A DNA stretch of 64,000 bases, taken from NCBI RefSeq assembly GCF_905475345.1, contig NC_066586.1, forward strand, positions 11,169,400 to 11,233,399, read 5' to 3'. Positions 11,852 through 26,836 of the stretch are shown in pieces. How positions within the stretch are numbered: the stretch's first letter is position 1; each line of letters begins with the position of its first letter. The position numbers and the translations under genes are program-made. The notes beneath the pieces are model-generated. The model had not been told where the DNA came from. It did not search any database and was given only the letters and a program-made list of their open reading frames with translations. Origin of the DNA: Vespula vulgaris. Taxonomy: Eukaryota; Arthropoda; Insecta; Hymenoptera; Vespidae.

Positions 11852-14010
11852 AATGACGAAATGATCGCGAGCCTGCCGATAAATAGCGGCGGCAGCGGAG
11901 GGCCGGTGAGCCGCGTGGGTCGTGGACTGGCCCTTCACAGATCCAACTCAAGTTTAGAACTACCTCACAGTCCTGATCCCGCCTCTCGAGTGCCAGAGAC
12001 ACCCCTCAGAAGAGAGTATGGATCTCACGGTACGTTTCAACGGCTTCTCTTTCTTTCGTCTTTTTTTTTGTCCCTCGTACGAAACATGCTTTGTATATAA
12101 AAAGTATGTAAACAACTAAATATTAAGATATTAGAAACGAATTTCTGATGTCTTATAAATATACAAACGAACTTTTTTTTTTCTTTTTATTCTTTATGTT
12201 ATCTATCTTATTTTTATTCTTTTTATCTTTTTATTCTTTATATATATATATATATATAAAAATCGAAAAGAGTTTTATTACGCCGTTGAATAATTTACGT
12301 GAACAAACATTTCGTTGACAAATGATAATACACAATAATTAACAACAATTAAATAATGTAAAATCGTATAATGTTGGGAAAAGGTATGATTGATATATAG
12401 ATAGACGATAGTATCGTAATCGACATAGGTTTTGTATCCAATCGTTTCATTCAAAGATTTGAAATGTTATCATCAACCTACACAACGTGTGTAGTTATCA
12501 TCAAGAGTGGATACCATCGAGTAGCTCAATCAATCTGTTTTTTATTTTTCGTTTGGGAACCCACGCAAACAGTTTGTCCTTCATTTATTTTAAAAAGAAA
12601 CAAAGTTACGTAGGAGTAACAGGAAGTTTCGTTCGATTAATCTCTTTTTTTATAGACAAGTTTTTTTAGAAGTATTATTATTTTTAGAAAATCACATTAT
12701 AAAAGTATACTCTGACGAAATATTTTCTACAAATTTTACTTTTTTACAAATTATATTTTTAGTTTTTAATTCTTAATATTGAACAGTATAATTCATATTT
12801 TCTTCAATTAAATGTGCATGTTATAAAGAATATACTTTTTTTATACAAGACTATAGATAAAGTCTTCCAACATAAAAAATAAAAAATTCTTATACTGCAT
12901 TTCACTGTAATATAAAAAAAAAATCTAATCAATCATTAATAAATCATTTAACAATGATCATCAAATTTAATTTAATTTGTTACTTACTGTTATAACAAAA
13001 AAGAAAAAAGAATGTAAAAATATTTTTTTCTAACATATAAACATAAACTCTTACTACGATATAAATGATTTAAAACTTCTATGCATTCTATCACTATATA
13101 AACAAAAATGATGATCAATTATTTTGAAAATGTTCGATTCGATCTATTATAAATGATACATTTGATTTATATTTTGATTTATTCTAATAAAAATAATATT
13201 CATTATTACACAACATGTTTCATTATTATCAATAGGTAGCATCGACGTAGTGGCTCAATCAGTCACAGTCGGCGAGAACATCTTCGCGATGCTTCAAGAT
13301 TTTCGGCCAACGGATCAAAGAAGTCCAGTAAGCGCCGATTATTTGAGACGTGTTCAGGATACGCAGTCGGCGCAGGACACTGACGAGGTCTGTGGACCAA
13401 CCGGTGGCGGTTCCAGTCCGAAATTACGATTGAAGTTGAATAGATTTTGGGGTGGTAAATCTCCTCGTGCTATGGAAGAAACCTGTGGTAGCCCAGTCGT
13501 ATCGGCTGATGTCGAAGAACGACATCGTAGACGAGCCTTTGCTCATTACGATTGCCAATCGCTCACAGCTAATCTCGGTTATGCTGCTAAACTGCGAGGT
13601 ATACTTTTAGCGAGAAGAAGAAACACGGCAACTGGTGCCTCAGCTGCAAGCGCTTTACGAGCCTCAACTCCAGATGAGACTCCTGAAGAAGATTCTGGAG
13701 ATGGGAAAGGTGAGAGAAAAGATCTCTCTTTATATACATATATATATAAAACAGTGATCGATAATATTTGCTTAATAAATTTAGCTTGGCTAAATTATTT
13801 GATATTTGCATAATATTTATTATCGGTTAATATTATATATTATATAAAAGTTAATTGTTACAAAAAATATTAAATAAATTATGATATATAATTTATATGT
13901 AATGTTTGCTACATTTCAACACACAATTCACTTCTTTAAAAAAAAACATCTTCATAATATAATAATAATAATAATGATGATAATAATAATAAGAAGAAGA
14001 ATAAGAATAA

Positions 14011-14044
<34 letters not shown>

Positions 14045-16730
14045 CGATAGAAATATTGAATCACGACATAAAAATTAAAAAATTAAAGCTATATTTATAA
14101 TCACGATTATATAACTAAGAAAAATATCGATTTCTTTACTTTTTATACTCCATCCATATATAATTATACAAATTTTCGAAAGAAGGAAAATTTTAACTTT
14201 TATCAAATAATGCAATTAAACGATGAATATAATAAATCTTATTAGCAGGGTATATCGATGACAGTGATATATGGACAATATTAAATAGAGTTTGCTCGCT
14301 CAACAGGCAACGACCTTTTGGAATCGTGTCCCTTCTTCCGGAATGAAATTGGCGGTGAAGGGGAACGCGAAGTTGGCCTTACTCGCTGCCCACACGTTAA
14401 TGGAGTTCATAGGCCAGCATTATCCTATGGTGTCTCGGTTTTGGAACCTTTACCCGGTGAAACATTATGGAAACACACGTGTCCGGTACAAAAACGGCCA
14501 CTTCCGATCGAAAGCGTCGACGAGGGTGCTCATTATTATCGGAAATATTTCTTAGGTAATTAATTCATTGATTAATCGATCGAAATGATTTTGAGCTAAT
14601 TAACGACAACGAACGTTTCTGTTTTCAACCTTTCCTTTTTCAAACCAAATCTTTTTTCGATATCTACAAGAATATTATGTAATGTGAATATTACACTATT
14701 ATTTACTGACTATATACCGATATAATTATACTATAATAATCGTAAATAATACTTTGAAAACATAGAAAATTTAAGGTATGAAGTAATCATTAATTTTGAT
14801 AAATGATAAAATGATATAGGACTTAAAAAAATATAGATATGCAAGTGTATGACTAAAGAGTTGACATGTATACACACACGTATATTTAATATATTCTTTT
14901 ATACATTTTTAGGTCGAGAACATCAAAATTGGTTTGGTATGGACGAACAATTAGGTCCAGTGGCCATCAGTATTCGTAAAGACGTTAATCAATATCGAAT
15001 AATCGTAAGAACATCAGAACTATTAACTTTACGTGGTTCTGTGCCTGAAGAAGCACTGGGTATAAGGCCCCAAGGTAGAGTACCAACGAGAGAACTATTG
15101 GAGTTGGTCGCACCGGAAGTACAATTAGGCTGTCTCAGACTTGGAACGGCTGCAGCTGAAGAAGCTGTCGCAAGATTGGATGAGCAGGGTCTTTCTAGCA
15201 GGTACAAGGTCGGCGTGCTATACTGTAGATCAGGTCAGAGAACGGAGGAAGAGATGTACAATAATCAGCATGCTGGACCAGCGTTTCTCGAATTTCTCGA
15301 TACAATCGGTAAACATATATTTTTTTAATTTGGTTTTCTTTTAATTAATATTTGACTAGCTATTAATAATGAATTATTATTTGACTAGCCGATTTAATAA
15401 GCAAAAATCATGTAGGACTCGTAATCTATTTTTTCGTAATAATTTATGTCCGATTACATTACATGCGAGATAAAAAATAATCATAAATATTTATATACTA
15501 TAAATTTTGTTATCTCGATCAAATATCGTACACGTGAAATTTCGATCTCTGCAAAAAGTTTAGAAACAAAAAGAAAATAAATGGAACGATAGGCGACCCA
15601 CATAAATTCTCGGAAAAGCTCTCAACAACGAGCGGCACTATCGTTGAGGAAAAAAAAAAGTCGGCCACGTGTTCGAAACTCGGACGATGCAAAAAGTTAC
15701 TCTAGCGCAGGTGTCGTCGACCAGATTTCCAAGAACTTATCGAAACTAAAATGGATCGAATGAAAAGACAGACACGTATCTCTTTAACAGAACATCCTAC
15801 TTATTTTAACTTGCAACACCTTAATTCTTTATAAATTTACAACAAAAAATTATACCGTTTATCAAGTAAATATTAAAATTGAAATAATAACAAAATTTCT
15901 TTATCATAATTTGTTTTATAAAATTTAATGAAAAATTATAAAATGTCGCAACTGTTACATTATATATATATATATATCATCATCAAATAATATATATTTG
16001 AAGATTAAAATCCCCGACGTCGTATTAATTGATAATTAATTAAAATTTAAATAAAAATTTATTCATATTGAATGTATTATATAATATTACATATAATAAC
16101 GTACAATAACAGGCCAAAGAATAAGACTGCGAGGATTCGAGGGTTACAAAGCTGGTTTGGATACTCGAACAGACTCAACGGGTACTCACGCGGTAGCTGC
16201 GACTCATCGGGGAGCGGAAGTTACGTTTCACGTGTCAACGATGCTACCCTTTACACCGAATAACCGGCAGCAGCTGTTAAGGAAGAGACATATTGGGAAC
16301 GACATAGTAACAATAGTCTTTCAGGTAAGAATAAGAAAAGAGAGAGAGAAAGAGAGAAAGAGAGAAATCCAAGATCGAGCATATTGACGAAATTATATAT
16401 TCAAGTTCTTATATACGAATTGCAGTGCAAAAGCATTGTCCGATCAACAAATGTGTAGGAAACTTAAAAAACTTACATTTTATTTGCACGAAAATAAGCA
16501 GAGATTATATAAAGTAGTTACATAAAGTAAAGTTATTTTTATTATATAAAGTATATAAAATAATTGATTAATTATAAAAAACATGGTTATTAGAAATTAT
16601 ATAAATTACATAATAATAGTTTAATCTAATTTTTGTCGTTTTTAGCCTTTGGACATACCAACAATAGTTCTTTTTATTTGTTAAATCATAAGTTGCAAAA
16701 ATTTTTCGAATTCTTTATTAATAACTTTTT

Positions 16731-16775
<45 letters not shown>

Positions 16776-19700
16776 TTTATCTTTATTCTTTTTTCCAACT
16801 CTTTCACTTTTTTCCTTTCTTCTTTTTCTTCTTCTTCTTATTTCTAATTCTTTGAACGTGTCTTCAGGAACCCGGAGCTCTACCGTTCAGTCCACGGAGA
16901 ATACGTTCGCAATTTCAGCATGTGTTCATCGTGGTAAAAGCCATTAATCCTTGCACAGACAATACGCAATACAGCGTAGCTGTTTCCAGAAGCAAAGAGG
17001 TGCCTATTTTCGGACCACCTGTTCCACCAGGAGCGACCTTTACAAAGGGAAAAGCTTTTGCGGATTTCATTCTAGCGAAAGTGATTAATGCCGAGAATGC
17101 AGCACACAGGTAATACAAGAATTTGCTATATACGATTATCGTTTATATCGATATTGTTAAATAGTTCGCGTTAAAATCGTTTGTCTCTATTTTAGATCAG
17201 AAAAGTTTGCCACAATGGCGACAAGAACGAGACAGGAATATTTGAAAGATTTGGCGACTAATTATTCTTCTGCCACGGTTGTCGACACTGGTCAAAAGTT
17301 TTGTAAGTTGTCTTATATTATAAAATACTTCTTATAAATACACATCTATATTATATAATAATATAACTATATATATATAATTCCTCAAAAATTAATAAAT
17401 AATATAATTTGTAATATGACAAAAATATATTTATAAAATAAATTATTAACAAAAATATTTAATTATAAATTGTTAATATAAAAATATTTATTTTTTTAAT
17501 ATGTATTACATTATATCTACAAATGTAATAATAAATATATATATATAATATTATAAATATTTGTATTATACGAAATGTTTAACAATTACTTCTGTTATGT
17601 AGAAATTAAAAACGTTGTTTCTTATTTCCTTTTTTTCGTTTAATAGCGATGCTGTCCTTCAGCAGTAAAAAGAAGGCAAATGTGAGACCAAGATTATCTT
17701 GTGACGCGTCCCAGCGTGGTGCGATTTGTTGGCAGGTCATTCTTGAGGATAGCAATCAAAACACCGATTGCTATCTTGGAATAAGCATTGATACTATCGT
17801 ACTGATCGAAGAACATTCACGACAAATCGTCTTTGTAACTCCTTGCGTCAGCGTTCTTGGCTGGCATGCTCAGACCAATAGGTGAGTTTAGTTGAAACTT
17901 TCTAATAACACAGGAGATGCAATTTTTAATATAATCGAAGAAAACCGCAAAAACTTTTTTTTCTTCTTTTTATTAATCTTTCATAAGACCGTGTAATTTT
18001 TAAGTCATAATTTCATATATGTGTATTTATTAATTCATATCCGAAAGGATAATTTATATTTAATTATAAAAACTTTAGTATACCTGCTAGTATGTTATAT
18101 TAAAAATTTCACATTATGTAATTTCAATTATTTAAACACGAAAGAAACTGATTTATCGAGAGTTACGTAACTAAACCTAACTGAGAGTGTGACGCCATGA
18201 TTTTTATCTTAAATATAATAACTCGATCGTCAATTATAAACAAAATCAAAATTAACAAAATTAATTGATTTATCTTTTTTTAATCAAGATTAACGTTATT
18301 AAATAAGAAGGAAAAACGAATTCGATTTATTAAACAAATCCAATTATTTATCTTTCAAATTTCCATTGTAATATTTGAACTGATGACATTTCTTTGCAGT
18401 CTGAGATTGTATTATCATCAAGGCGAGTGTATAACGATCCATGTGCGCGGCGATTACGGTGAACGCGACGAACTAATGGAAATAGTCGCACGATTGCGAG
18501 CGGTGACGCAAGGAGCACCAGCATCTGAGCTTTCCCTCAAAAGAAACGGCCTCGGACAATTGGGTTTCCACGTACAACCGGACGGTGTGGTGACTCAGGT
18601 CGAAGCTATGGGACTTTCGTGGCAAGCTGGTCTTCGACAGGGTTCGAGACTCGTTGAAATTTGTAAGGTGGCTGTGTCAACGTTGACCCACGATCAGATG
18701 ATCGATCTTTTAAAAACGAGCGCTCAAGTCACTGTCACTGTTATACCACCCACGAATGATGGCAATCCTAGAAGGTAACTTTTGATGTGTTAATTTTATA
18801 ATAAATAATATATTATTATATCGTATTCGGTCTAACGAAAAGTTTTTTACAAACATTTTGCAATAAGTAGATACAACTGTTAACTAATATACACGAGTAT
18901 TATATGTTACATATTTATATTATATTGATTATTGATTTCTATGTTATAGAGATTACATCTATATAACGTTTACAATTGTCTAGTAACAATAAACTATTAT
19001 TATATCAGAAAATAGTTAGTTTGCTGTTAGAATTTCAGACGAGAATTCTACTTCTATCGTATTAAAAAATATTTATTTTCCAGATAAATAAACCTATCTC
19101 GTTAGAACGATATCATGAATTTATAAGTCTTTTTAAAATGACTAATATTTATAATGTAAAATATTAAAAAATAGTTGCGCGCGCGCGCGCGTTTATTAAT
19201 ACGTTTTCTAACATTCACCTCTTGCCAATCACGACTTGCCAATTTATCTTTCAACCACAAAATGTTAATAACTTTAAATGTCACGAGGACGAAGTAAATT
19301 AATTTTCCTTTTTTACAAACACAGAGGATGCCCGCTACAAAATTGTCAACATCTATCGAACAATTACGAAGGTGATTACGAAAACGTAACTAACCCGGAC
19401 AACACGCCGACTCAACAAATTGCCATGTCACATCAGAGACGATACGATCGATCTTTTAGCCCACCTAGATCCAGTAACAGTTCAGGATACGGAACAGGTT
19501 CAAGTTCTAGATCGTTTAATGATCCTAGATTTCCATTGGAGGGTACAATGACAAGCAGTAGCAGTGGACACAGTAGTACTGATGATCGTTGGTGAGTAAA
19601 ACGAGAAAAAAATGATCGATAGATCTTGATCGCAGTTTCCATTTCATATTCTTTGTTTGTTAGGTACGAATTGTTGGAACCACAGGATCAGGATAACAAT

Positions 19701-21841
19701 GGACATCGTACGGATGGCACACCACCACCACCATTACCAGCAAGACAGAATTATCAAGCTCTGACACCTAACAAAGTAATAACGGGACAAAAGAAAGAGA
19801 AAGAAAGTCATTACGCGAGTAGCAAGCAATTTACTGAGAATTCGAAACTTCACAATCACGATCACTACGCCAAGGAAAGTGGTTATGTGTCAGCTAAAAT
19901 TATCCAAGAAAATGCAAGACACGAGAATTATCAGAGACACCTGGACAACGCTCATCGAAATCAAGATCACGTAACTTCGAATTACGTAAAGCTACAGAAA
20001 GAGAAATTCGAGATCAAACAGGAGAATCTTTATGCGTCGCAAAGAGATCTCTTGAAGAACGATTATCAGCATCATTCTACTCATCAGAAACTCAGTGCTT
20101 CAAATTCCTTGCCATTGGCTCAGAACGCGAGTTATAGTCTTCCCAAATCTGCTAGCAACAATAATCTCATACGATTCAATGAATTCGATCAGACAAGCTC
20201 AAAGTACGAGTACGAAAATAAACCGGATAGAACATCGAAGTACGAGATTCAGGAAGAGAAACTTCTAGACCGAAACACTAACAAATACGATCAGGAAACA
20301 CGTAATGATATACGTAACGATATACGTAATGAGAAACGTGCCACAATAGGTTACGAGTATTCAGAAGATTCCTATGAAAAAAGGAATAGCAAGTACGACA
20401 TTGAGATCACAAAATATGATTTAGAAGCCATACAACAGAACAATGATAGAAAACATAATAATAACGAGAACAACGATCACAATAGAGAACCAATTAGATA
20501 CGAGATGCCTCATGAGTTCAAGGTCGGTGAAAAAGTGACCTGTTTGAAAACGACTATGTCTGAACGGCCAGTTCCGCACAAGGTCAACGTCGAGTATAGA
20601 CAAACAAAGGACTTTGCTACGAGTCTTCCACCGGAAGTTAGGATTCCCGAAAGCAATTGCATCGAAGTGACAACTCTACCTAGCGAAGACGAACTGTCCA
20701 ATGGTTCAGGAAGCATCTCACCGAGATTAAGAAGAGCGAACAAGCATCGAGCTGGTAATTTAACACCTTCGAGTGGCAGTTCAAGAAATCAAAGTCCTCG
20801 CCCGAAGCCAGGTGTCAGAAATTCTCATCGAAATTCAGCCAATCTCACGTCGAGTACTTTGCAGGAGGATCTGATGAAATTGATCAATCCTGATTACATA
20901 GCTGATGACAATCAGCTAACGAATAATAATATATCGAATAACATTATGAGCGCCAATCAAAACTCTAATAAGATAAATAACAATATGCTGGAGATTCAAA
21001 ACAGATGTAGATCCAGAGAAAATCTTTGCGGTAACAGTACTTCGACGTTAAGCGTTTTACCTGCTAATGGACAAGACAATGGTAATAATGGTTCCGAAGT
21101 TATTTTGACGATGGCTAGACCAGCCACTGTTATATCTAATGCTAGCACAGCGTCTAGTCCAGCACCAAGCGAAAACAAATTGTCCAAGGAAGAGAGGTAC
21201 GATAAAATTACCTCTTAAAAGAAATGTTAATCTTAGTTTGAATATAAAATGAAACGTTCGATAGACACGTACTCTAATCTTATTAAAATAACTAAATTAT
21301 TTTAACATTTAATCTATTCTATAAGAACAAATTATATTATCCGTTTATAGATTATCACCACGCGTTACTAAATCACCGCACTCGATGTCAAAACCCACGA
21401 ACAATTTAACATCCACCAAGGACGCGAAAACACACGTGGACGGCGACGTAGATTGTTGGCAGAATCATCATATAGATTCAAACAATAAAACGTCGAAGCA
21501 GCATCCTCAGGAATGGACCGATGATAGGATCATTGATGGCTGTAATACCATTGCGTGAGTATACGATCGTGATTTAATGATCACAAAAAAATGATATCTT
21601 GTGGGGAGAAAACAAATGGGATTTCTTGAATTTTTACAGAAATTCTGTCTCCGATTTGCAATCTCATCTCTCGACTCTCGAGCTGAGAGTAGCCAGGGAA
21701 ACACGACGTCGTCTCTCTTTAGAAGACGAAGTTCGTCGTTTGAGAGACGAAAATCGACGCTTGCAGGACGAAAGCCACGCTGCTGCTCAACAACTTCGTC
21801 GCTTCACCGAGTGGTTTTTTCAAACGATAGATCATCAGTAA
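11852..21841 (+). CDS. SIPA1L: SIPA1-like (SPAR family) Rap GTPase-activating protein
   Basis: Thirteen exons: 11852-12029, 13236-13709, 14307-14555, 14913-15308, 16113-16324, 16868-17109, 17196-17302, 17647-17881, 18400-18774, 19325-19591, 19664-21196, 21351-21554 and 21640-21841 (stop). Phases agree throughout, giving about 1,554 residues from the Met at 11861. An upstream coding exon is possible because the first exon is open at its acceptor. Order: a Ser-rich N-terminus with REYGSHGSID and a FAMLQDF motif as in vertebrate SIPA1L; a RapGAP domain, roughly residues 295-585, with the HIGNDIV motif whose Asn (about 492) is the catalytic asparagine thumb; a PDZ domain, about 739-812 (GLGQLGFHV); a long disordered region with a TLQEDLMKLI motif; and a leucine zipper at the C-terminus ending in FTEWFFQTID. 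The family switches Rap1/Rap2 off at junctions and synapses. Vertebrate members are about 1,700-1,800 residues. Confidence 0.93.
13959..14043. repeat. (AAT)n-type repeat in a SIPA1L intron
   Basis: AAT/ATA triplets with AAG and GAT variants, in the intron between exons 13236-13709 and 14307-14555. Confidence 0.85.
16735..16773. repeat. (TA)n microsatellite in a SIPA1L intron
   Basis: An uninterrupted TA run about 95 bp before the acceptor of the exon at 16868, followed by a pyrimidine-rich tract. Confidence 0.95.
19177..19191. repeat. (GC)n alternating tract in a SIPA1L intron
   Basis: Fifteen alternating G and C bases in an AT-rich intron, 134 bp upstream of the exon at 19325. This is the classical sequence type able to form left-handed Z-DNA. 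Confidence 0.9.
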
Positions 21842-22513
21842 AACAAAAAAAAAAGAAAGAAAGAAAAAAATCAAAACGTCTAATTATACACGATTTTTCG
21901 CAGATACAATTAACAGCCAAGGATCTTCCGAGTCTCGTTAGATCGAGACAAAATCGGATCTAGAGACAAAACGTCACGTATTCGATCAAATTTTCTTTCT
22001 CTCGATATATCCGTGTTGTTTTCATATTATAATCGTTAAGCTCGATTTAAAAAGAGCATAATAATCGATCATAAGTGCAGTATTAATGTCGAGGATTGTC
22101 CTATTTGGAGAATCTACGTCGATGTTCGAAACCTCTTTATTTAGTACATACATATATATATATATATACATATATACACAAACACATAGACGTATATATA
22201 ATATACACACGTGTATAAGGATAAAAAATATTTCAACGTGCACGTTCGAAAAAAAAAACTAGATCAGGGAGAAGAAGCATCTTTTGAATATAGTGTCAGA
22301 AGAATTTCCCACCTGCATGTACCATATTAGATTCGTTAGATTAACTTAGTAAATATAAGATACGTTACCACCATACTGTACTTTGAGAAGATATTGCAGA
22401 GTATGTTCTTAATATGTCTAGCTAAAAAGGAATATTACATTAGTAAGGATTAAAAGGAGTAGGAGAGAAAGAAAAAACAGAAATAAAAACGTTCGGCAAA
22501 AATTTCAAATAAA
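21842..22513 (+). other. probable SIPA1L 3' UTR
   Basis: Follows the TAA at 21839-21841. It holds TA-rich and CA-rich low-complexity DNA and no further exon. Poly(A) signals AATAAA occur at 22482-22487 and 22508-22513, and another lies at 22974-22979. The true 3' end cannot be fixed from sequence. Confidence 0.5.
22482..22513 (+). terminator. candidate poly(A) signals of SIPA1L
   Basis: Two AATAAA hexamers (22482-22487 and 22508-22513) about 650 bp after the stop codon. AATAAA is common by chance in AT-rich DNA, so their use is uncertain. Confidence 0.35.
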
Positions 22514-22558
22514 GAAGAAGAAGAAGAAGAAGAAGAAGAAGAAGAAGAAGAAGAAGAA
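22512..22558. repeat. (GAA)n repeat
   Basis: About 15 GAA/AAG units, uninterrupted. Confidence 0.95.
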
Positions 22559-24534
22559 AAGAAGAATAGAGTGCGTTGATTAAAAGTGGTAAGTACTTTT
22601 ATTTGAAGACGCACGCTAAACAAACATTATCGTAAAACACGTAAGAGTATAAAAGGCGACCAAAAGACCAAATATTCCTAGTGTACTAAGGATTTACCGT
22701 ATAATGCAACTGTAATTTATTACATATTTTATATACCCTTACATTTTAACATAAAACACGTATTCAGTAAACACGCAAACTAAAGAGAAAGTAATCATCA
22801 TCGAGTGGAATGTTACGAGATCATTCCGAACTTATCGAGAATCTTTTCTTTTTTTTTTGTTTCCTGCGTGATCATTCTATAACCATCGCGATTAGATGAA
22901 CGATCTTATGATACGATTTCTTTGTAATGTACGGAGACGAGGTTCGTCGAAAAAAATAATCTATAAGTCAACGAATAAAAATCAATACGTATTCGAAGGA
23001 ACAGTCTTTTCTTTAGTTTTTCCAAGATAAAGAAAGATACACACACACACACAATTATAACGATATCATGATTTCTTAGGCACTTACGATAACTTGATAG
23101 AACGAGATCATAAATAGAAATTTAAGAATTTTAAGCGTCAATAAATTATAATAATAATGATTAGTTAAATACCTTTTTTTCGCCAAACAAGCAAGATCAT
23201 CGTGTTCCTTTTCTAAACGGAACCATTGTGTTACAGTAATAATGTAAAGTATGGCAAAAGAAATTCCATAGGTACAGACAATGTTTCATTATATAAAATA
23301 TATAATAAAAAGAAGACAAAAGGGAAAAGGACGAGGAAAAAAGCTAAAAAGAAACGATTACCTGTAGGCACAGCAGAATTAGAATAAAATAGTTTATTGT
23401 AATCCACAGAAAAAAACAAGACATTTCTACGATGCCTTTTAAAACTCACTGTTCTGTCAGTCAACAATAGCTGCGTTTACATTTTTCTGGTTCGTCCTGT
23501 ACGTGTGTACCAACACGGAATATCGAGGTGAGTAGTATAATATCATATTATATTAATAATGTGTACTCTTCTCTCTTTTTTCTTTTGATCTTATCATTTC
23601 CATCTTATCATTTTCAGATGACACTCTTAAAGATAACATTTATTAATTTTTGTCGACGATCGTAAAATCATCTTAAGAGAGAAAGAGAAAGAGAAGGAGA
23701 TGAGAGAGAGAAAGAGAGATAGATAGATGGAGAGAGAAAGAGAGAGAGAGAGAGAGAAAATTAGAAAAGTCATTCTCGCGCGATATTCCGATTCGATGAC
23801 GATAAATATTAAATCTTTAAACATGGAGGAGAGACAATATAATAATTATTTCGGTCTCCTTTATCCCCGCGTTTTATTTTGTTATTGTTACTTTTATTTT
23901 ACTTTTTGTTTTTTTTTTTTTTCCTTATCTCTTCCCCTCGATTTTCAGAATATACAAGATATATGTTGCGATTTTCGACAAGTCAAACGTAAAAATGCTT
24001 TCGCGAATTATTTATATCTAATGCGATTAGTGAGCACGCAAAATACTGTTTCCAACATTAATACCTAATTCGAGCTTTGTTCGTATGCTTTAAACGTTTT
24101 CGTTTCCTTATAAATATATATATATATTTATTTTTTTATAAATATATATATATACATATATATATTTATTGTTTCGTTTCTTTCGTTTTTTATTAGACAT
24201 GAATTTTAGTATTTTCCTTCGAATCAGTATCTCGCACACCACCTTTCCCATCTGTTTTTTATACTTTAAATATCGCCAATATATTCGATACATTTCAAAT
24301 AAATCCGTTCGAAGGCGTTAACGAAATCCTTTACAATCTTCTTTTTTCTTTTTAAGTACATGCGAAAGTGTATGTGTAACGTGTATGTGTGCGCGTGTGT
24401 CCGTTACGTATTTCTTTCTCTTTTTTTCTTTACATATCTATATGCGTTCGCCAAGTATGGTCAGATAATACGTATAATCGTGTTTTGGACTTAATTTTAC
24501 TACAATAGCATTTTTTTTTTAATACATACATGTA

Positions 24535-24567
<33 letters not shown>

Positions 24568-24919
24568 ATCTTGTTAATACATTCCCGTGGAAGTGGACGA
24601 TAATCTTTCATCGGTTAATAAACTTCTACATTGAGAGTTAATAATCGTCGACAGCGAATATCTCTTGGAACTGGGATACATTTCTCTTTTCAAATTCCTT
24701 TTTTTTTATATATATATATATGTATATATATAATATTCGGAGCAAAAATATTCGTAGGCTCTGTCGACGTTGGAATTGCATAACGTTCTTTTTCATTTAC
24801 AATTCGATAAGACTGATTGATATTTATATAATTAAATAAGAAAAAATAGAGTACAATATAGCTGAGAAACATAACGAGATAAGAGTTCTTATGCAGGAAG
24901 CCTTAGAGACGACTAATCT

Positions 24920-24921
24920 CT

Positions 24922-24951
<30 letters not shown>
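24920..24951. repeat. (TTC)n repeat
   Basis: Ten or so TCT/TTC units. Confidence 0.9.
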
Positions 24952-24952
<1 letters not shown>

Positions 24953-26082
24953 ATCTTCTTCTTATTTTGTTCTTCATTTTGTTAATCATATGCATAAATC
25001 TATCCGAGTCCTCGAGATCACGCACAATTGCATAATAAAAAATTACTCATTGTCGACTGATCGAGCACGGTGATCCAACACAACAACGATGGATGGACCA
25101 GCCCGATATATTGCTTTAACCCTCTATAACTAATTAGAATGCAAATTATTTAAGAGCACCGTTGGCAAACGTTCAATATTGTATACATATAAATGATCGA
25201 TGTCAATGTTAATAATTGCATGTTTCATCAGTAAGGAAATGTTTCGTTGCATTTTCGTCGGTTACAACAGTTTAATAATTAGTTTAACAAACAGTTTAAT
25301 AATTGTAGAATAAGATCTGAGAATAAAAAAAAAACACAAAAACAAAAAAGAGAAAATAAAGAAAAAAGAAAGGAAACAAAATACAATACAGACACATTAT
25401 CACAGTGCGTTATAGAGGGTTAAATAAATCTTGATATTTTTGTGCGCTAAAAAATAATGGCGGAGGTGTTGGAGTAACCTGCAGTGTTAAAACGAAAAAC
25501 TATATCGCTGAGAAATTTCGTACGATACGTATATGTATGTATGTACAACCAACAACTATAGACGCGTTCGAAGTATATAATCGTTTCGTTATGGCACTAC
25601 TATGGTAGGTAAAATTTCGTCTACGATAGCGGATACTCGATCGTGCGATGTGAATTGTTCTTTTATATCTGTTTCTTTTCTTTTTTTTTGTTTTTTTTTT
25701 TTTAAATTATTTCTTTATTTTATCTTTTTCTTCATACGGACGATGGATGGAGAGCGATCACTCCTCGGACTTTTCTCTTTTTTATTATTTGGTTTTTTTT
25801 TATTTTTTCTTCGTTTTTTTTTTCCTTTTTTTTCTTTTCTTTCTTTTTTTTTTTTAGTGCACATGGCAAACCTACCTTACGAACTATGACTCGAAGTCAA
25901 GATAAAACTTAAAGGCAAGACAGCATCGTGAACGTGTGTGTGTGCAGTTTGAAAAAGATTAGATAGAGATAGATAAAGATTAGACAAAGATCGACATTGG
26001 AAAATGATCTATCTTGTGTTCATCGTAATAATATTGCAATACATACGGAATAAGATAATAAATCGTTGCGTGAAAAATACAA

Positions 26083-26229
<147 letters not shown>

Positions 26230-26679
26230 GAGATTAATTCTAGCGTGTTTTATAGTGTTGTGTATGTAAATAGTGTGTTCTTTTTTCATGTGTTAGTGAT
26301 TATTTTGTTTTCCTTAGTTTCAAATAACACATTTTCAAAAGGCTTTGTTACTGTTTTCTCCGAACGAGAATCGAAAATTAAGAGCACTACGGGGAAAATG
26401 TTCGTGACTATTTTTCATTTCTCTTTTCTTTCGAGAGAGCGAGAAGACGATGATTGAAGATCTCTTTCTTCTTTTTTTTCCCTAATTTTTCTTTTTCATT
26501 TATAATCCATCCTTCGTGCGCGTACTATCAAGGACACCCCTTCATATCCTTCCTTTCCTCGAAATTGGTAATTGAGCGAATAATATTAATTTATCTGTAA
26601 TCGAAATGCTCGATAAAATACATATAATAGTTTTACAAACATTTACGAATTTTTCTTAAGAATTAATTTATCAATAAAT

Positions 26680-26704
26680 CATTATCATGATCATCATTAT
26701 CATT

Positions 26705-26793
<89 letters not shown>

Positions 26794-26836
26794 TATCATC
26801 GTAATCATCATTATCATCATCATCATCATTATCATT
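26680..26836. repeat. (CAT)n repeat tract
   Basis: ATC/CAT triplets with ATT and GTA variants. On the minus strand it reads as polyaspartate with no other coding sign. Confidence 0.95.

Noticed and set aside
20421..21187. Minus-strand open frames inside the large SIPA1L exon
   Set aside because: Shadows of the plus-strand coding exon, which has conserved motifs and consistent splice phase.
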